Assembly: GCA_008125075.1 (NCBI GenBank) | Contig: VLTH01000003.1 | Location: 282,035-346,034, forward strand | Direction of reading: 5' to 3' | Origin: Acetivibrio alkalicellulosi | GTDB lineage: Bacteria > Bacillota > Clostridia > Acetivibrionales > Acetivibrionaceae | Length of the DNA stretch: 64,000 nt | Shown: positions 1-9,873 of the stretch, piece after piece | Layout: every line of letters starts with the position of its first letter | Numbering within the stretch: position 1 is the first letter of the stretch | The notes under the pieces: model-generated | Databases searched by the model: none | Told to the model about the DNA's origin: nothing | What the model saw: only the letters and a program-made list of their open reading frames with translations | Translations under genes and position numbers: made by a program

Positions 1-54
1 AGTTAAAACTAATATAAAATTAACAGTTAAAGCAGTTGATAGTAATTTTCTCAT
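1..54 (-). CDS. N-terminus of an exported protein, cut by the window edge
   Basis: An ATG on the minus strand at 54 is preceded by a strong AAGGAAGG ribosome binding site seven bases upstream. The 18 codons inside the window read MRKLLSTALTVNFILVLT, a positively charged start followed by a hydrophobic stretch, typical of a signal peptide or N-terminal membrane anchor. The rest lies outside the window, so the function cannot be told. It is transcribed divergently from the YerC-like gene. Confidence 0.6.
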   Translation of the reverse strand, partial: MRKLLSTALTVNFILVLT

Positions 55-393
55 GTTAACTTTTCCTTCCTTTATCTTACTTTTGAAACTCTACTGAATT
101 ATTTTATAATCTTAAGGTGGTGGAGTAGATTATTCCGCAAAAGTGCCATTGCGTAAGCTAGTTCATTATAACTAAATAATGGTATCATAAATAAATATAA
201 ATTTAAAGGATCAAAACTGCGAAACTTAAGTATCTTTCATATTTTTCTTCACTTAAATAATATGCATTCGTAAGTTCTTGACTGTTTGTAAAAAAGCTGA
301 TATTGTAAATTTAGTAGGAATGACAATTTAGTGAAGTAATTTGAGTAATGTTTAATAAATATATATACAAAAAATAGGAGTGGAAGTTTTGTA
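55..393. other. Divergent intergenic region
   Basis: About 340 bases between the clipped minus-strand gene and the YerC-like gene. It should carry both promoters, but I could not single out a convincing pair of promoter boxes. I saw no open reading frame with a ribosome binding site, no RNA gene and no copy of the dispersed repeats found elsewhere in the window. Confidence 0.4.
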
Positions 394-687
394 ATGAATT
401 CAAAAATTAAAGATAAAATGACGGATAGTTTATTTGAGGCAATTCTACTTCTTAAGAATTTAGATGAATGTTATAATTTTTTTGAGGATATTTGTACAAT
501 ATCTGAGATTAAAGCTCTTGCTCAAAGACTAGAGGTAGCAAAAATGCTTAGAGAAGGTAGAACATATACTGAAATAAGTGAAAAAACAGGTGCTAGCACA
601 GCTACAATAAGCAGAGTGAATAGAGCATTGACATATGGAGCTGATGGTTACAAGACCATTTTAGATAAATTAGAAGGTAAAACATAG
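394..687 (+). CDS. YerC/YecD-type TrpR-like DNA-binding protein
   Basis: A 97-residue protein of the Trp-repressor superfamily (YerC/YecD branch). These are small helical dimers; in Firmicutes their role is not firmly settled and they are not tryptophan repressors in the E. coli sense. The helix-turn-helix is visible at about residues 56-80 (YTEISEKTGASTATISRVNR), preceded by the conserved segment with ALAQRLEVAKML. The ATG at 394 has an AGGAGTGG binding site upstream. The next gene starts about 100 bases further on and encodes an exported orphan, so no operon partner suggests a target. The family call is confident; the regulatory target is unknown. Confidence 0.85.
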   Translation: MNSKIKDKMTDSLFEAILLLKNLDECYNFFEDICTISEIKALAQRLEVAKMLREGRTYTEISEKTGASTATISRVNRALTYGADGYKTILDKLEGKT

Positions 688-793
688 AAGAGTGTGGAAA
701 ACAAACCATATACTAATGTTATTTACTGTTGATTATATTTAGAAAATACGATACTATTATAGTATATTTATTGTGTGTTTAAGGAAGGTATAG

Positions 794-1306
794 ATGCTAA
801 GAAAAATTTTTGTCAGTTTGCTGATTTTATCAGCATTAACATCAGAAGGAACGGTTAATATTGCAGATTACTTAATTAATCCTCATTTTTATAATGATGC
901 AGGATTTAGTTTTTTGTTTGAAAAATATGATGTTCCAGCATTTAAAAACATCAATAAACATTCCATAAATGACAAATTCATTTTATCTACTTCACATAGG
1001 ATGTCTGTTTTATCATTTATAAATGATACTAAAAGAGGCTTTTTTCTGTCGAAAGTTAATTTAAAGACTGTAACGGATTTATTTAACTCACCATTAAGTA
1101 TAAATGGACACAATTCTATTAAGAGTAGAGTATTTGAATTAGATAAATTAACTGCTGTTTTAAATAATAGTAGTTTAGTATATGACAATAATATTTCTGG
1201 TTTAAATAAAGTTAAGCAATATCATTTGCTTTTATCTAAAAACAGAAAAATAATACTAAATTCATCTGATTTATCACCACCACTCATATCAGGAGACGTT
1301 CATTGA
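794..1306 (+). CDS. Exported protein of unknown function
   Basis: A 170-residue protein with an N-terminal signal peptide or anchor (MLRKIFVSLLILSALTSEG) and no further membrane segment. The start at 794 has a good AAGGAAGG site. The mature part is rich in Asn, Ser and Lys and shows no motif I recognise, no cysteines and no repeats. Single gene: it is followed by a dispersed repeat (family A) and then the DUF5317 gene. It may be lineage-specific; I assign no function. Confidence 0.55.
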   Translation: MLRKIFVSLLILSALTSEGTVNIADYLINPHFYNDAGFSFLFEKYDVPAFKNINKHSINDKFILSTSHRMSVLSFINDTKRGFFLSKVNLKTVTDLFNSPLSINGHNSIKSRVFELDKLTAVLNNSSLVYDNNISGLNKVKQYHLLLSKNRKIILNSSDLSPPLISGDVH

Positions 1307-1349
1307 CTTTTATATTGAAATTTCTTGATGAATGTCTAAGGAATGTGTG

Positions 1350-1416
1350 AATATACTTCCACTTTTCGCAGGGCTATTTGGTATTAAATAAGGCCTGTAG
1401 TCGAAGTCGTATTTTC
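1350..1416. repeat. Dispersed repeat family A, copy 1
   Basis: Shares an ordered series of blocks with 11946-12020 and 21387-21466: ATACTTCCACTTTT, then a GGGCTATTTG-loop-AAATAAGGCC hairpin, then a TAGT-GAA block and a right end resembling the complement of the left end. This copy has the weakest right arm. It lies between two genes on the same strand. Confidence 0.55.
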
Positions 1417-1528
1417 AATGTTCCTAATTAAGTTTCTTTTCTTAAAGATATTTAAATAACTGATTTTATCAACAGATGTTGTATAAAGTATATTTTTAAA
1501 GTATGCTTTAAAAAGTTGAGGTGAAAAT

Positions 1529-2104
1529 GTGCTATATTTAGTGGCTATATTTATTGCAATAGTGATAGGAACTTTTATTGGAATAAAAAAGGGTAGGAGA
1601 TTTGATATCTCATGTGTTAAATTTGAAAAAATATGGCTGGTAATTATTGCTTTTGGTGTACAGTCAATAACAAGAATAATGGGATTTAAGGGAATAACTA
1701 TCCTTTTAGACTATAGCTTAATTATAAATGGGATTGTATTTGCTTTACTGTTTACATGCCTTTGGTATAACAGAAAATATGCAGGCCTTTGGATTGTTGG
1801 TGCAGGTGCTTTTTTAAATGCACTGGTTATGATGGTGAATAATGGGAAAATGCCTGTGTCAGCAAAAATACTTGAAGAAGCCCAATTGATTGAAGCTATT
1901 GATATGTTAAACAAGGGAATGAACAGCAAGCATGTAATAATTGATGAAGCAACTAGATTGGGTTTTTTAGCTGATATAATTCACTTGCCAGGGTTTTTAG
2001 GGGTTGGTATCCTTGCAATTAGCATAGGTGATTTATTTGTAGCTGTTGGTATATTTGTGTTTGTTTTAGAATTATTTAAGTATTCTTACAGGCATTTTAG
2101 TTAA
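1529..2104 (+). CDS. DUF5317 family integral membrane protein
   Basis: A 191-residue polytopic membrane protein with about five hydrophobic segments (near residues 1-20, 32-52, 58-80, 88-102 and 160-185). The central [15 protein letters not shown] and the [14 protein letters not shown] region match what I recall of DUF5317 proteins, which have no known function. The start is the GTG at 1529, with GAGGTG five bases upstream. An ATG at 1527 overlaps it in another frame but meets a stop within five codons. secA follows 26 bases later, so the two are probably cotranscribed. Confidence 0.75.
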   Translation: MLYLVAIFIAIVIGTFIGIKKGRRFDISCVKFEKIWLVIIAFGVQSITRIMGFKGITILLDYSLIINGIVFALLFTCLWYNRKYAGLWIVGAGAFLNALVMMVNNGKMPVSAKILEEAQLIEAIDMLNKGMNSKHVIIDEATRLGFLADIIHLPGFLGVGILAISIGDLFVAVGIFVFVLELFKYSYRHFS

Positions 2105-2130
2105 AATTAAACTTATTGGAGGTATTTAAT

Positions 2131-4866
2131 ATGCGTAAATTAATTGAGAAGGTTATAGGAAGTTATAGTGATAGAGAATTAAAAAGAATTATGCCTATTG
2201 TTGAAAACATAGAAAATTTAGAAAAAAAGATGCAGGAAATGAGCGATGAACAGTTAAAAGCAATGACGCCTGAGCTCAAGAAAAGGCTTTCAGAGGGTGA
2301 GACGTTAGATGACATATTACCTGAAGCTTTTGCAGTAGTTCGAGAAGCTTCAAAAAGGGTATTGGGAATGAGACATTTTAAGGTACAGTTGATTGGTGGA
2401 ATTGTTCTTCATCAGGGAAGAATTGCTGAAATGAAAACTGGTGAAGGTAAGACTTTAGTTGCAACTCTTCCTGTATATTTAAATGCTTTAGAGGGTAAGG
2501 GTGTACATGTAGTTACTGTTAATGACTACCTTGCTAAAAGAGATAGTGAGTGGATGGGAAAAGTATATAACTTTTTAGGTCTTACTGTGGGTCTTATAGT
2601 TCATGGTCTTGATAATAATGCAAGAAGAAAGGCTTACTCTTGCGATATAACTTATGGAACAAATAATGAATTTGGTTTTGATTATTTAAGAGACAACATG
2701 GTAATTTACAAGCAAGATATGGTTCAAAGAGACTTACACTATGCTATTGTGGATGAAGTGGATAGTATACTTGTTGATGAAGCAAGAACTCCTCTTATTA
2801 TTTCAGGAGCAGGTGACAAATCAACTGAACTGTATGGTTTAGCAGATTCATTTGTAAAAAGATTAAGAGCAAAAGTATTTAAAGAGCTAGATGATAAGCA
2901 GCATATGGATGATGTTGAAGCTGATTATATCGTGGATGAAAAGGCAAATACTGCAACATTGACAGCTGACGGGGTAAGAAAAGCTGAAGAGTTTTTTGCT
3001 ATTGAAAATTTATCTGATTCAGAGAATCTTACTATTTCACATCACATTAATCAAGGGCTTAGAGCATATGGTCTTATGCATAAAGATAAGGATTATGTTG
3101 TAAAAGATGGTGAAATAATCATAGTAGATGAATTTACAGGGCGAATGATGTATGGGAGAAGATACAGTAATGGTCTTCATCAAGCTATAGAGGCAAAAGA
3201 AGGAGTAAAAGTTGAAAGAGAGAGCAAAACACTTGCTACTATTACATTCCAGAACTATTTCAGGATGTTTACAAAATTATCTGGAATGACAGGAACTGCT
3301 CAAACGGAGGAACAGGAATTTCAGACAACATATAAACTTGATGTCATAGTTATTCCAACAAATGTTCCAGTTGCAAGAATGGACTATCCTGACTGTGTTT
3401 ATAAAAATGAGGTTGGCAAATTTAGATCAGTTATAAAAGAGGTAATTGAATGTAATAAAAGAGGTCAACCTGTTCTTATAGGAACAATATCAATAGAAAA
3501 ATCAGAATTGTTGAGTCAAATGCTTAAGAAAAGCGGGGTTTCTCATCAGGTTTTAAATGCAAAATACCATGATAAGGAAGCTGAAATAATTGCACAGGCA
3601 GGTAAACTGGGGGCAGTTACTATTGCTACTAATATGGCAGGTCGTGGTACAGACATTGTTCTTGGTGGTAATGCTGAATATATGGCAAAGCAGGAGATGA
3701 GAAAAAAAGGATATGAAGAAGATTTAATTAATCAAGCAACAGGTTTTAATGATACAGATAATGAAGAATTACTTGAAGCAAGAAGAGTATTTCGCAAACT
3801 CAACGATGAATTTAAGCAAATTACAAATGCTGAACGTGAAAAGGTCATAGAAGCTGGTGGTCTTCATATAATTGGTACAGAAAGACACGAATCAAGGCGT
3901 ATTGACAATCAGCTTAGAGGACGTGCTGGCCGTCAGGGTGACCCAGGGGCATCAAGGTTTTATATATCACTAGATGATGATTTAATGAGACTTTTTGGTT
4001 CCGATAGATTGACTAGGATGTTTGAGACTCTACGTATTGAAGAGGATCAACCTATTGAAAACAAGATGCTCAGTAATGCTATTGAAAATGCTCAAAAAAG
4101 AGTTGAAGGTAAAAACTTTTCTATCAGAAAGAGTGTGCTTCAGTATGATGATGTTATGAACAAACAAAGAGAAGTAATCTATAAGCAAAGAAGAACTGTT
4201 TTAAATGGAGAGAATCTTAAAGAAAACTATATTAAGATGATAGAAGGAATTGCAGATGATATTGTAAACTTATTTTGCAGTGAAAGTCCACACCCTGATT
4301 ATTGGGATTGGGCAAGTCTTCGTGCTTATGCAGAAGGACCTTATCTTTATGAAGGAGCTTTAAATTTCTCTAAAGAAGATATGGAAAAGATTACAAAAGA
4401 TGACGTTAGAGAAAAAATACTTGATATTATGAAGCAAAGGTATGAAGACAAAGAGCAGGAATTTGGATCTGAACTTATGAGAGAGCTTGAAAGGGTGGTT
4501 CTCTTAAGGATTGTTGATCAAAAATGGATGGATCATATAGATGCAATGGATCAGTTGCAGCATGGTATAAGGCTTAGGGCATTTGGTCAGAAAGATCCGG
4601 TGGTTGAATACAAGTTTGAAGGATTTGAAATGTTTGAAGAAATGATAAGGAATATTCAAATGGATGTAGCAAAAGTGGTTCTTAACACTAATATAGATCG
4701 TAATCGTATGCCAGAACGTCAAAAAGTTGCGCAACCTTTAATGGCATCTCACGGTGAACAGGCAAGACAACCTGTTGTTAGAGGTAGTAAAAAAGTTGGA
4801 CGAAATGATGATTGTCCATGTGGAAGTGGGAAAAAATACAAAAAATGCTGTGGAGTTGAAGGATAA
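2131..4866 (+). CDS. secA: Preprotein translocase ATPase SecA
   Basis: Motor ATPase that drives unfolded preproteins through SecYEG at the inner face of the membrane. The 911-residue protein has Walker A (MKTGEGKT, about residue 100), the DEAD-like [13 protein letters not shown], the preprotein cross-linking domain, helicase motif VI ([14 protein letters not shown]), a wing/scaffold region and the C-terminal zinc motif [14 protein letters not shown] that binds SecB or ribosomes. The ATG at 2131 is chosen because GGAGGT lies seven bases upstream; an in-frame TTG at 2116 would put that site inside the gene. Full length, no abnormality. A hundred-base gap separates it from folC. Confidence 0.98.
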   Translation: MRKLIEKVIGSYSDRELKRIMPIVENIENLEKKMQEMSDEQLKAMTPELKKRLSEGETLDDILPEAFAVVREASKRVLGMRHFKVQLIGGIVLHQGRIAEMKTGEGKTLVATLPVYLNALEGKGVHVVTVNDYLAKRDSEWMGKVYNFLGLTVGLIVHGLDNNARRKAYSCDITYGTNNEFGFDYLRDNMVIYKQDMVQRDLHYAIVDEVDSILVDEARTPLIISGAGDKSTELYGLADSFVKRLRAKVFKELDDKQHMDDVEADYIVDEKANTATLTADGVRKAEEFFAIENLSDSENLTISHHINQGLRAYGLMHKDKDYVVKDGEIIIVDEFTGRMMYGRRYSNGLHQAIEAKEGVKVERESKTLATITFQNYFRMFTKLSGMTGTAQTEEQEFQTTYKLDVIVIPTNVPVARMDYPDCVYKNEVGKFRSVIKEVIECNKRGQPVLIGTISIEKSELLSQMLKKSGVSHQVLNAKYHDKEAEIIAQAGKLGAVTIATNMAGRGTDIVLGGNAEYMAKQEMRKKGYEEDLINQATGFNDTDNEELLEARRVFRKLNDEFKQITNAEREKVIEAGGLHIIGTERHESRRIDNQLRGRAGRQGDPGASRFYISLDDDLMRLFGSDRLTRMFETLRIEEDQPIENKMLSNAIENAQKRVEGKNFSIRKSVLQYDDVMNKQREVIYKQRRTVLNGENLKENYIKMIEGIADDIVNLFCSESPHPDYWDWASLRAYAEGPYLYEGALNFSKEDMEKITKDDVREKILDIMKQRYEDKEQEFGSELMRELERVVLLRIVDQKWMDHIDAMDQLQHGIRLRAFGQKDPVVEYKFEGFEMFEEMIRNIQMDVAKVVLNTNIDRNRMPERQKVAQPLMASHGEQARQPVVRGSKKVGRNDDCPCGSGKKYKKCCGVEG

Positions 4867-4964
4867 GTGGTGCTAAAGGATGGGAAGTATCTTTGAAGGT
4901 AACCATAGATGTTCCCTTGAGAAAAAGAAATATTATGAGTAAATTTTTCTGAAGGAGTATTTGT

Positions 4965-6248
4965 ATGGATTATAATGAAGCTGTTAGTTTTATTAATAGC
5001 ACTTCAAAATTTGGAATAAAGCTTGGACTGGATAATATTATTAGGTTACTGGAGTTAATGGGTAATCCTCATAAAGAATTAAAATATATACATGTTGCTG
5101 GTACCAATGGAAAGGGTTCTGTTGTTGCTATGTTAAGCAGTGTGTTATTTGAAGCAGGTTACAAAGTAGGGAGATTTACATCTCCCTACTTTGTAAATAT
5201 TGAGGAAAGTATTGTAGTTAATGGGGAAGAGATTGAAAGAGAAGAATTTGCAAGAATAGTTGAAATTGTTAGAGATAAGGTAGAATTGATGCAACAAAAG
5301 GAGATAGGTCATCCTACACAGTTTGAAATATTAACTGCAATAGCATTTGAGTACTTTTATAAGAAAAAGTGCGATATTGTTGTACTAGAAACAGGTCTTG
5401 GTGGAAGGTTTGATTCTACTAATGTAATTGAAAAATCCATTTCAGTAATATGTTCTATAGGTTACGATCACATGGACAAACTTGGGGAGACTCTTTCTAA
5501 AATTGCTTATGAAAAGGCGGGTATTATTAAAGAAAACTCATATGTACTTATTTATCCTGGTGAAGATGAATCTAATAGGGTAATTTTTAATACTTGTAAG
5601 GAGAAAAATGCAGTTTTAAATGTTACTGACTTTAAAAAAATTAAAATAAAAGACTTTTGCATTAATGGGCAAGAATTTGAATATGGTAGATTTAAATCTA
5701 TAAGAATAAGTATGTTAGGGGAACATCAGGTAAAAAATGCAGCTTTAGTTTTAGATACTGTGGACGTAATGGTTCAAAAAGGATATAATATTTGTGATGA
5801 GGCAATAAAAAGGGGACTTTTAGCTGCTAATTGGCCTGGGAGATTTGAAGTGCTTAAGTTAAAACCTGTGTTTATTATTGATGGAGCACATAATTTAAGT
5901 GGTGTAAAGGCTTTAAAAAGGGTTTTACAAACATATTTTCCCCAAAAAAAAATAATATTTATAATGGGTGTTTTTGCAGATAAAGATTATACATCTATGG
6001 TAGAAGTTTGTTCTTCAATAGCATTACGCTTTATAACAGTAACTCCTAAAAATGAAAGAGCATTAGAAGGACAAAAATTGGCAGAGATTGCAAAGATATA
6101 TTGTAATGAAGTATTAATTAGTGATACAATAGAATGTGCAGTTAAAGCTAGCTTTGAAAATACCCCTGATAACGGAGTAATATGTGCGTTTGGCTCTTTA
6201 AGTTACCTAGAAGAAATTAGAAGTGAGTTGTTAAATAGACATTCATGA
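4965..6248 (+). CDS. folC: Folylpolyglutamate synthase / dihydrofolate synthase FolC
   Basis: Adds glutamates to folates, and in many bacteria also makes dihydrofolate from dihydropteroate, using ATP in the cytoplasm. The 427-residue Mur-ligase-fold protein shows the P-loop GTNGKGS at about residue 46, the TSPYFVNIEE motif, LETGLGGRFDSTN, the QVKNAALVLD segment and the C-terminal domain entry with FIIDGAHN. The start at 4965 has a GAAGGAG site. The last four residues (NRHS) and the TGA stop are encoded by the left end of a family B dispersed repeat, so the natural C-terminus was probably replaced. Length is normal and activity should be unaffected. Confidence 0.95.
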   Translation: MDYNEAVSFINSTSKFGIKLGLDNIIRLLELMGNPHKELKYIHVAGTNGKGSVVAMLSSVLFEAGYKVGRFTSPYFVNIEESIVVNGEEIEREEFARIVEIVRDKVELMQQKEIGHPTQFEILTAIAFEYFYKKKCDIVVLETGLGGRFDSTNVIEKSISVICSIGYDHMDKLGETLSKIAYEKAGIIKENSYVLIYPGEDESNRVIFNTCKEKNAVLNVTDFKKIKIKDFCINGQEFEYGRFKSIRISMLGEHQVKNAALVLDTVDVMVQKGYNICDEAIKRGLLAANWPGRFEVLKLKPVFIIDGAHNLSGVKALKRVLQTYFPQKKIIFIMGVFADKDYTSMVEVCSSIALRFITVTPKNERALEGQKLAEIAKIYCNEVLISDTIECAVKASFENTPDNGVICAFGSLSYLEEIRSELLNRHS

Positions 6249-6336
6249 GCAAAAAGCTCACTAACATAGAATGAAAAGTATAAAGCTAATGAATGACGCT
6301 GGGCATGTGCATGTTTGCAAAGCAAACAAATTGCAC
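6236..6336 (+). repeat. Dispersed repeat family B, copy 1 (full)
   Basis: Begins TAGACATTCATGAGC inside the last codons of folC. It holds a GAGC-loop-GCTC hairpin, an outer stem GACATTCAT with ATGAATGAC, and a second hairpin GTGCATGTTTGC-loop-GCAAACAAATTGCAC. Other full copies are at 9327, 9871 and 37773. Confidence 0.8.
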
Positions 6337-6356
6337 GAGCATTAAATCAAAAGGCT

Positions 6357-6383
6357 CTATTCTGAAAAGTATTTTCAGAATAG
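6357..6383. repeat. Hairpin repeat family E, copy 1
   Basis: Perfect 12-base arms CTATTCTGAAAA and TTTTCAGAATAG around a three-base loop. Related hairpins at 9848, 25327 and 57386 also lie next to family B sequence. It sits 32 bases upstream of the TPR gene and could act as a weak terminator or RNA stabiliser. Confidence 0.65.
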
Positions 6384-6414
6384 TAAATATTAAATATAGT
6401 AAATTGGAGGTGGT

Positions 6415-7530
6415 ATGATGATTGATTTTAAAGAAGAAATTAAAAATTATCCTCCACTAGATCTAGAAAGACTAATTGAAGAAGATAAAAGCATGCCGGA
6501 TACAATTAAAAACTCTATTGATTTATACAATAAGGCTTTAGAGAATTTTAGAACTAAAAGTGAAGATATTGCAATAATAGAACTCAAAAAAGCTATTTCT
6601 TTAAATCCTGATTTTCATGAAGCCATAAATTTGTTGGGTTTATTTTACATATACACAAAAGATTACACTAAGGCTACAGAAACATTTAAAAAAGTTATAT
6701 CTGCAGAGAACAGCTGCATAAAAGCTTTAGAGTATTTAAAAGAAATTAATGCTGAATTTGAGCTTCCATACAAAAAACAAGAAAAAGTTAAAGAATCAGA
6801 AAAAAATATCAAAAAGTTGAGTAATAAAGATGCTGGATTAGAAGAATTAATAAATATAAAAGAATATGGAGTAAATGACCTCATTAAAATAGCAGCAGGA
6901 TTTGTTGCTGGGGGTATACTTGTATTCATATTAAGTTATGCAATATATTCAAATAAAAATGATACTAATGTTCAAATGGACAATAGTGTATTAACTCAAT
7001 CAAATGAAGAACTAGAACAATATAAGAGAAATTACAATAAGCTCGAGGAAGATTACACTAATTTAAATACCAGGCTAAAAGAAATGGAGAATGATTACAA
7101 CCATTATTTAAATATATCAAGGCTTATAGCAGTAGAAGGCAAGCTCTTAGATGAAAAATATGAAGAAGCTGCTGATATGCTTTTAAAAATAGAAAATGTT
7201 AATTTTAGTGAAGTAGAAAAACATAAATATAATACATTATATAATGACGTGATAAATAAGGCTGCATGGAGAGTGTTTAGACAAGGAAGGGACTTACTTG
7301 AAGAAAAGATATATGAAGAAGCTGTAGAAAAGTTTATTAAAGTTGAGTCCTATGTTGAAGGATGGGAACATTCCCATTATAATCTTTTTTATATTGGTGT
7401 GTGCTTTGAGAATTTAAATGACAATCAAAAAGCTATCGAGTATTTTAGAAAGACCATTGACAAATATCCTTCAAGTGAAGGAGCAAGACTTTCAAAAGGC
7501 AGGTTAAGAAACCTAGAGAATAACTCTTAA
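6415..7530 (+). CDS. TPR-repeat membrane protein with central coiled coil
   Basis: A 371-residue protein with no recognisable enzyme domain. Tetratricopeptide-type helices lie at about residues 30-120 (IIELKKAISLNPDFHEAINL and following). One transmembrane helix at about 155-178 (IKIAAGFVAGGILVFILSYA) is followed by a coiled coil at about 190-230 and further TPR-like repeats to the end (NDNQKAIEYFRKTIDKYPSS). This suggests a scaffold with protein-binding modules on both sides of the membrane. Two ATG codons in tandem follow AATTGGAGGTGGT; either could be used. A stand-alone gene between repeat elements and thrC. Partner unknown. Confidence 0.8.
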   Translation: MMIDFKEEIKNYPPLDLERLIEEDKSMPDTIKNSIDLYNKALENFRTKSEDIAIIELKKAISLNPDFHEAINLLGLFYIYTKDYTKATETFKKVISAENSCIKALEYLKEINAEFELPYKKQEKVKESEKNIKKLSNKDAGLEELINIKEYGVNDLIKIAAGFVAGGILVFILSYAIYSNKNDTNVQMDNSVLTQSNEELEQYKRNYNKLEEDYTNLNTRLKEMENDYNHYLNISRLIAVEGKLLDEKYEEAADMLLKIENVNFSEVEKHKYNTLYNDVINKAAWRVFRQGRDLLEEKIYEEAVEKFIKVESYVEGWEHSHYNLFYIGVCFENLNDNQKAIEYFRKTIDKYPSSEGARLSKGRLRNLENNS

Positions 7531-7607
7531 CAAGTGAATTCTTTTATCTGCTTTAGGTGTAGACTTTTCTTCACATTCACTAAATGCACCCCAATATAAA
7601 ATACTTA

Positions 7608-7636
7608 TTGCGTTCAATATGGATTTATTATATCAT
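7608..7636 (+). promoter_or_regulatory. Possible sigma-A promoter of thrC
   Basis: TTGCGT (7608-7613), 17 bases, TATCAT (7631-7636), about 80 bases upstream of the thrC start. Both boxes are imperfect, so this is a moderate call. Confidence 0.4.
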
Positions 7637-7716
7637 AAAATAATAAGATTAATCTTTATAACATAATCGTAGGAAATGATCTGTATTTTCCTAACAAGGA
7701 TTTAGGAGGAAGTAAA

Positions 7717-9216
7717 ATGTACTATGAGAGTACACGAGGGGGATTAAAATCAGTATTATCTGCTGAAGCAATAAAAATGGGAATAGCACCTGATGGTGGT
7801 TTGTTTGTGCCTGAAAAGAGCATAAAATTATCACTTGATCAAATTTCCAGTATGATTGATATGAATTATAATGAAAGAGCCACATATATTTTAAAACATT
7901 ACTTAACTGACTATTCACATGATGAACTTGAAGAATGTGTTAATAATGCATATTCTCAAAAAAAGTTTGAAAATCCAAAGATAGCACCGGTAAAAAGGCT
8001 TAATGAAAATGTTAATGTGTTGGAGTTATGGCATGGTCCAACATGTGCCTTTAAAGATATGGCTCTTCAGATTCTACCATGGTTTCTTACAAAGGCTGTT
8101 AAAAAGACTGGAGACAAAGCTAAAATTGTAATCTTAGTTGCTACATCAGGTGATACTGGCAAGGCAGCGTTAGAAGGATTTAAGGATGTTGAGGGAACAA
8201 AGATAATTGTTTTTTATCCTCAAGATGGTGTTAGTGAAGTTCAAAAAATGCAAATGATAACTCAAGAAGGGCAAAACGTATATTCAATTGGTGTAGAAGG
8301 CAATTTTGATGACGCGCAAAGTGGTGTAAAGGATATTTTTGGAGATACTGGGTTGCTAGAAAAGATGAAAGATATCAACTACAAGTTTTCATCAGCTAAT
8401 TCTATTAATTGGGGAAGACTTGTACCACAGATTGTATATTATTTTTCCGCCTATGCTGACATTGTTAAAGAAGGAGAGATAAAGGTTGGTGACAAGGTTA
8501 ACTTTGTTGTTCCAACAGGTAATTTTGGCAATATTTTAGCTGCATATTATGCACTTGAAATGGGACTTCCTGTAAATAAGCTGATTTGTGCATCAAATGA
8601 CAATAACGTTCTTACAGATTTTATTAACACACATATATATGACAAAAACAGGGAATTCATAAAAACCGTTTCTCCTTCTATGGATATATTGATTTCAAGC
8701 AATTTAGAAAGACTCTTATTTGAATTGACAGATCACAATTCTGGGCTTGTGAATATGTGGATGAAAGAGCTCAAATCAGAAGGGAAATATTGTGTTGATA
8801 CAAAAACTGGCAAGAAGATTTCTGATTTGTTTTGGGCAGGGTTTTCGAATGAAAATGAGACATTAAAGACAATTGAGTGTATATTCAGAGAATATAATTA
8901 TGTAGTTGATACCCATACAGCTGTTGCAATAGATGTTTATGATAAGTATGTTATTTCTACAGGCGATATGACTAAAACGGTCATTGTTTCAACAGCAAGT
9001 CCTTTTAAATTTAATGATAGTGTTGCAAGAGCAATATTAGGTGAACAGTTTGTTAACGGCAAAAGTGAGTTTGAACTTTTAAATGACTTATCAAAGGAAT
9101 GTTCTATTAACATCCCTAAACCTTTAAAGGACTTAGATAAAAAAGATATAAAGCATAAAAGTTTTTGCACTAAATCAGATATGATATTACAGGTGAAAAA
9201 GATTATTGGGATTTAA
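7717..9216 (+). CDS. thrC: Threonine synthase
   Basis: PLP enzyme converting O-phosphohomoserine to threonine and phosphate. The 499-residue length and the N-terminal segment STRGGLKSVLSAEAI...APDGGLFVPE are those of the longer, yeast/E. coli-like class. The PLP lysine lies in GPTCAFKDMALQ (about residue 110), the phosphate-binding loop is VATSGDTGKAALEGF, and VPTGNFGNILAAYYA is also present. Start at 7717 with TTAGGAGGAAG six bases upstream. No other threonine genes are nearby. Full length and apparently functional. Confidence 0.96.
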   Translation: MYYESTRGGLKSVLSAEAIKMGIAPDGGLFVPEKSIKLSLDQISSMIDMNYNERATYILKHYLTDYSHDELEECVNNAYSQKKFENPKIAPVKRLNENVNVLELWHGPTCAFKDMALQILPWFLTKAVKKTGDKAKIVILVATSGDTGKAALEGFKDVEGTKIIVFYPQDGVSEVQKMQMITQEGQNVYSIGVEGNFDDAQSGVKDIFGDTGLLEKMKDINYKFSSANSINWGRLVPQIVYYFSAYADIVKEGEIKVGDKVNFVVPTGNFGNILAAYYALEMGLPVNKLICASNDNNVLTDFINTHIYDKNREFIKTVSPSMDILISSNLERLLFELTDHNSGLVNMWMKELKSEGKYCVDTKTGKKISDLFWAGFSNENETLKTIECIFREYNYVVDTHTAVAIDVYDKYVISTGDMTKTVIVSTASPFKFNDSVARAILGEQFVNGKSEFELLNDLSKECSINIPKPLKDLDKKDIKHKSFCTKSDMILQVKKIIGI

Positions 9217-9326
9217 TATGAGGGCTATATATGAAGCAGAAAGTTTAGACTTTAAGATGGAGAAGTACCTCTAAGTTAGAGTTTTAAAGTATGTCTTTCT
9301 TAGAAATGTTGTTCTTGTAGTGTAAA

Positions 9327-9420
9327 TAGACATTCATGCGCATAAAGCTCATTAACATAGCATAAAAAGTATAATGGAATAAATGTCGCTGTGCATCTGC
9401 ATGTTTGCCACAGCAAACAA
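9327..9420 (+). repeat. Dispersed repeat family B, copy 2 (full)
   Basis: TAGACATTCATGCGC with an AAAGCTC hairpin partner, then AATAAATGTCGCTGTGCATC and an ATGTTTGCCACAGCAAAC hairpin. It fills the gap between thrC and the CheY-like gene and is about 110 bases away from the thrC stop, so it does not supply a stop codon here. Confidence 0.75.
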
Positions 9421-9462
9421 AGATAACCTTAAAATTATATTGAGAAAAACAGGTGCTTAATA

Positions 9463-9840
9463 ATGGTGAATACAAAAATTTTAGTTGTTGATGATGCTTT
9501 TTTTATGAGAACTCTATTAGGGAATACCCTAAAGGATTTAGGGTATGACAATGTAGAATTTGCTGAAGATGGTATGGAAGCAATTGAAAAGGCCAAAAAA
9601 AACCAACCTGATGTTGTTACACTTGATATTTCAATGCCAGAAATGGATGGACTTAAGGCAATTGAAGAGATACTGCAAGTAAGTAACAAAAGTAAAATTA
9701 TAATGGTATCTGCAATAACGTCACAAAAAGTTATTTCTCAGGCAATAGACTTAGGTGCAATAGATTATATTCCAAAACCTTTTAGTAAAAAAGATATCTC
9801 TAAAAGCTTAGAGAGATATTTTAAAAGCCAGGAAGTATAA
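9463..9840 (+). CDS. CheY-like single-domain response regulator
   Basis: A 125-residue stand-alone receiver domain. The acidic pocket is Asp10-Asp11, the phosphoacceptor is Asp55 (VVTLDISMPEMDG), the switch residue is Ser83 (MVSAITS) and the conserved lysine is Lys105 (IPKPF), so phosphorylation should work. No output domain and no kinase or chemotaxis gene is adjacent. Similar orphan CheY proteins in clostridia interact with flagellar switch, chemotaxis or sporulation proteins, but nothing here shows which. The ATG at 9463 has a weak AGGTGC site. Repeats of family B flank it on both sides. Confidence 0.92.
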   Translation: MVNTKILVVDDAFFMRTLLGNTLKDLGYDNVEFAEDGMEAIEKAKKNQPDVVTLDISMPEMDGLKAIEEILQVSNKSKIIMVSAITSQKVISQAIDLGAIDYIPKPFSKKDISKSLERYFKSQEV

Positions 9841-9847
9841 AAGGTAA

Positions 9848-9873
9848 TATTCTAAAAAGTATTTTCAGAGTAG
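9848..9873. repeat. Hairpin repeat family E, copy 2
   Basis: TATTCTAAAAAGTATTTTCAGAGTAG, an imperfect hairpin fused directly to the left end of the following family B copy, just after the CheY-like gene. Confidence 0.55.

Noticed and set aside
2116-2130. An earlier TTG start for secA.
   Set aside because: It would place the GGAGGT binding site inside the gene and add five non-conserved residues.
9218-9256. A 12-codon frame right after thrC.
   Set aside because: Too short, with no ribosome binding site and no conserved feature.
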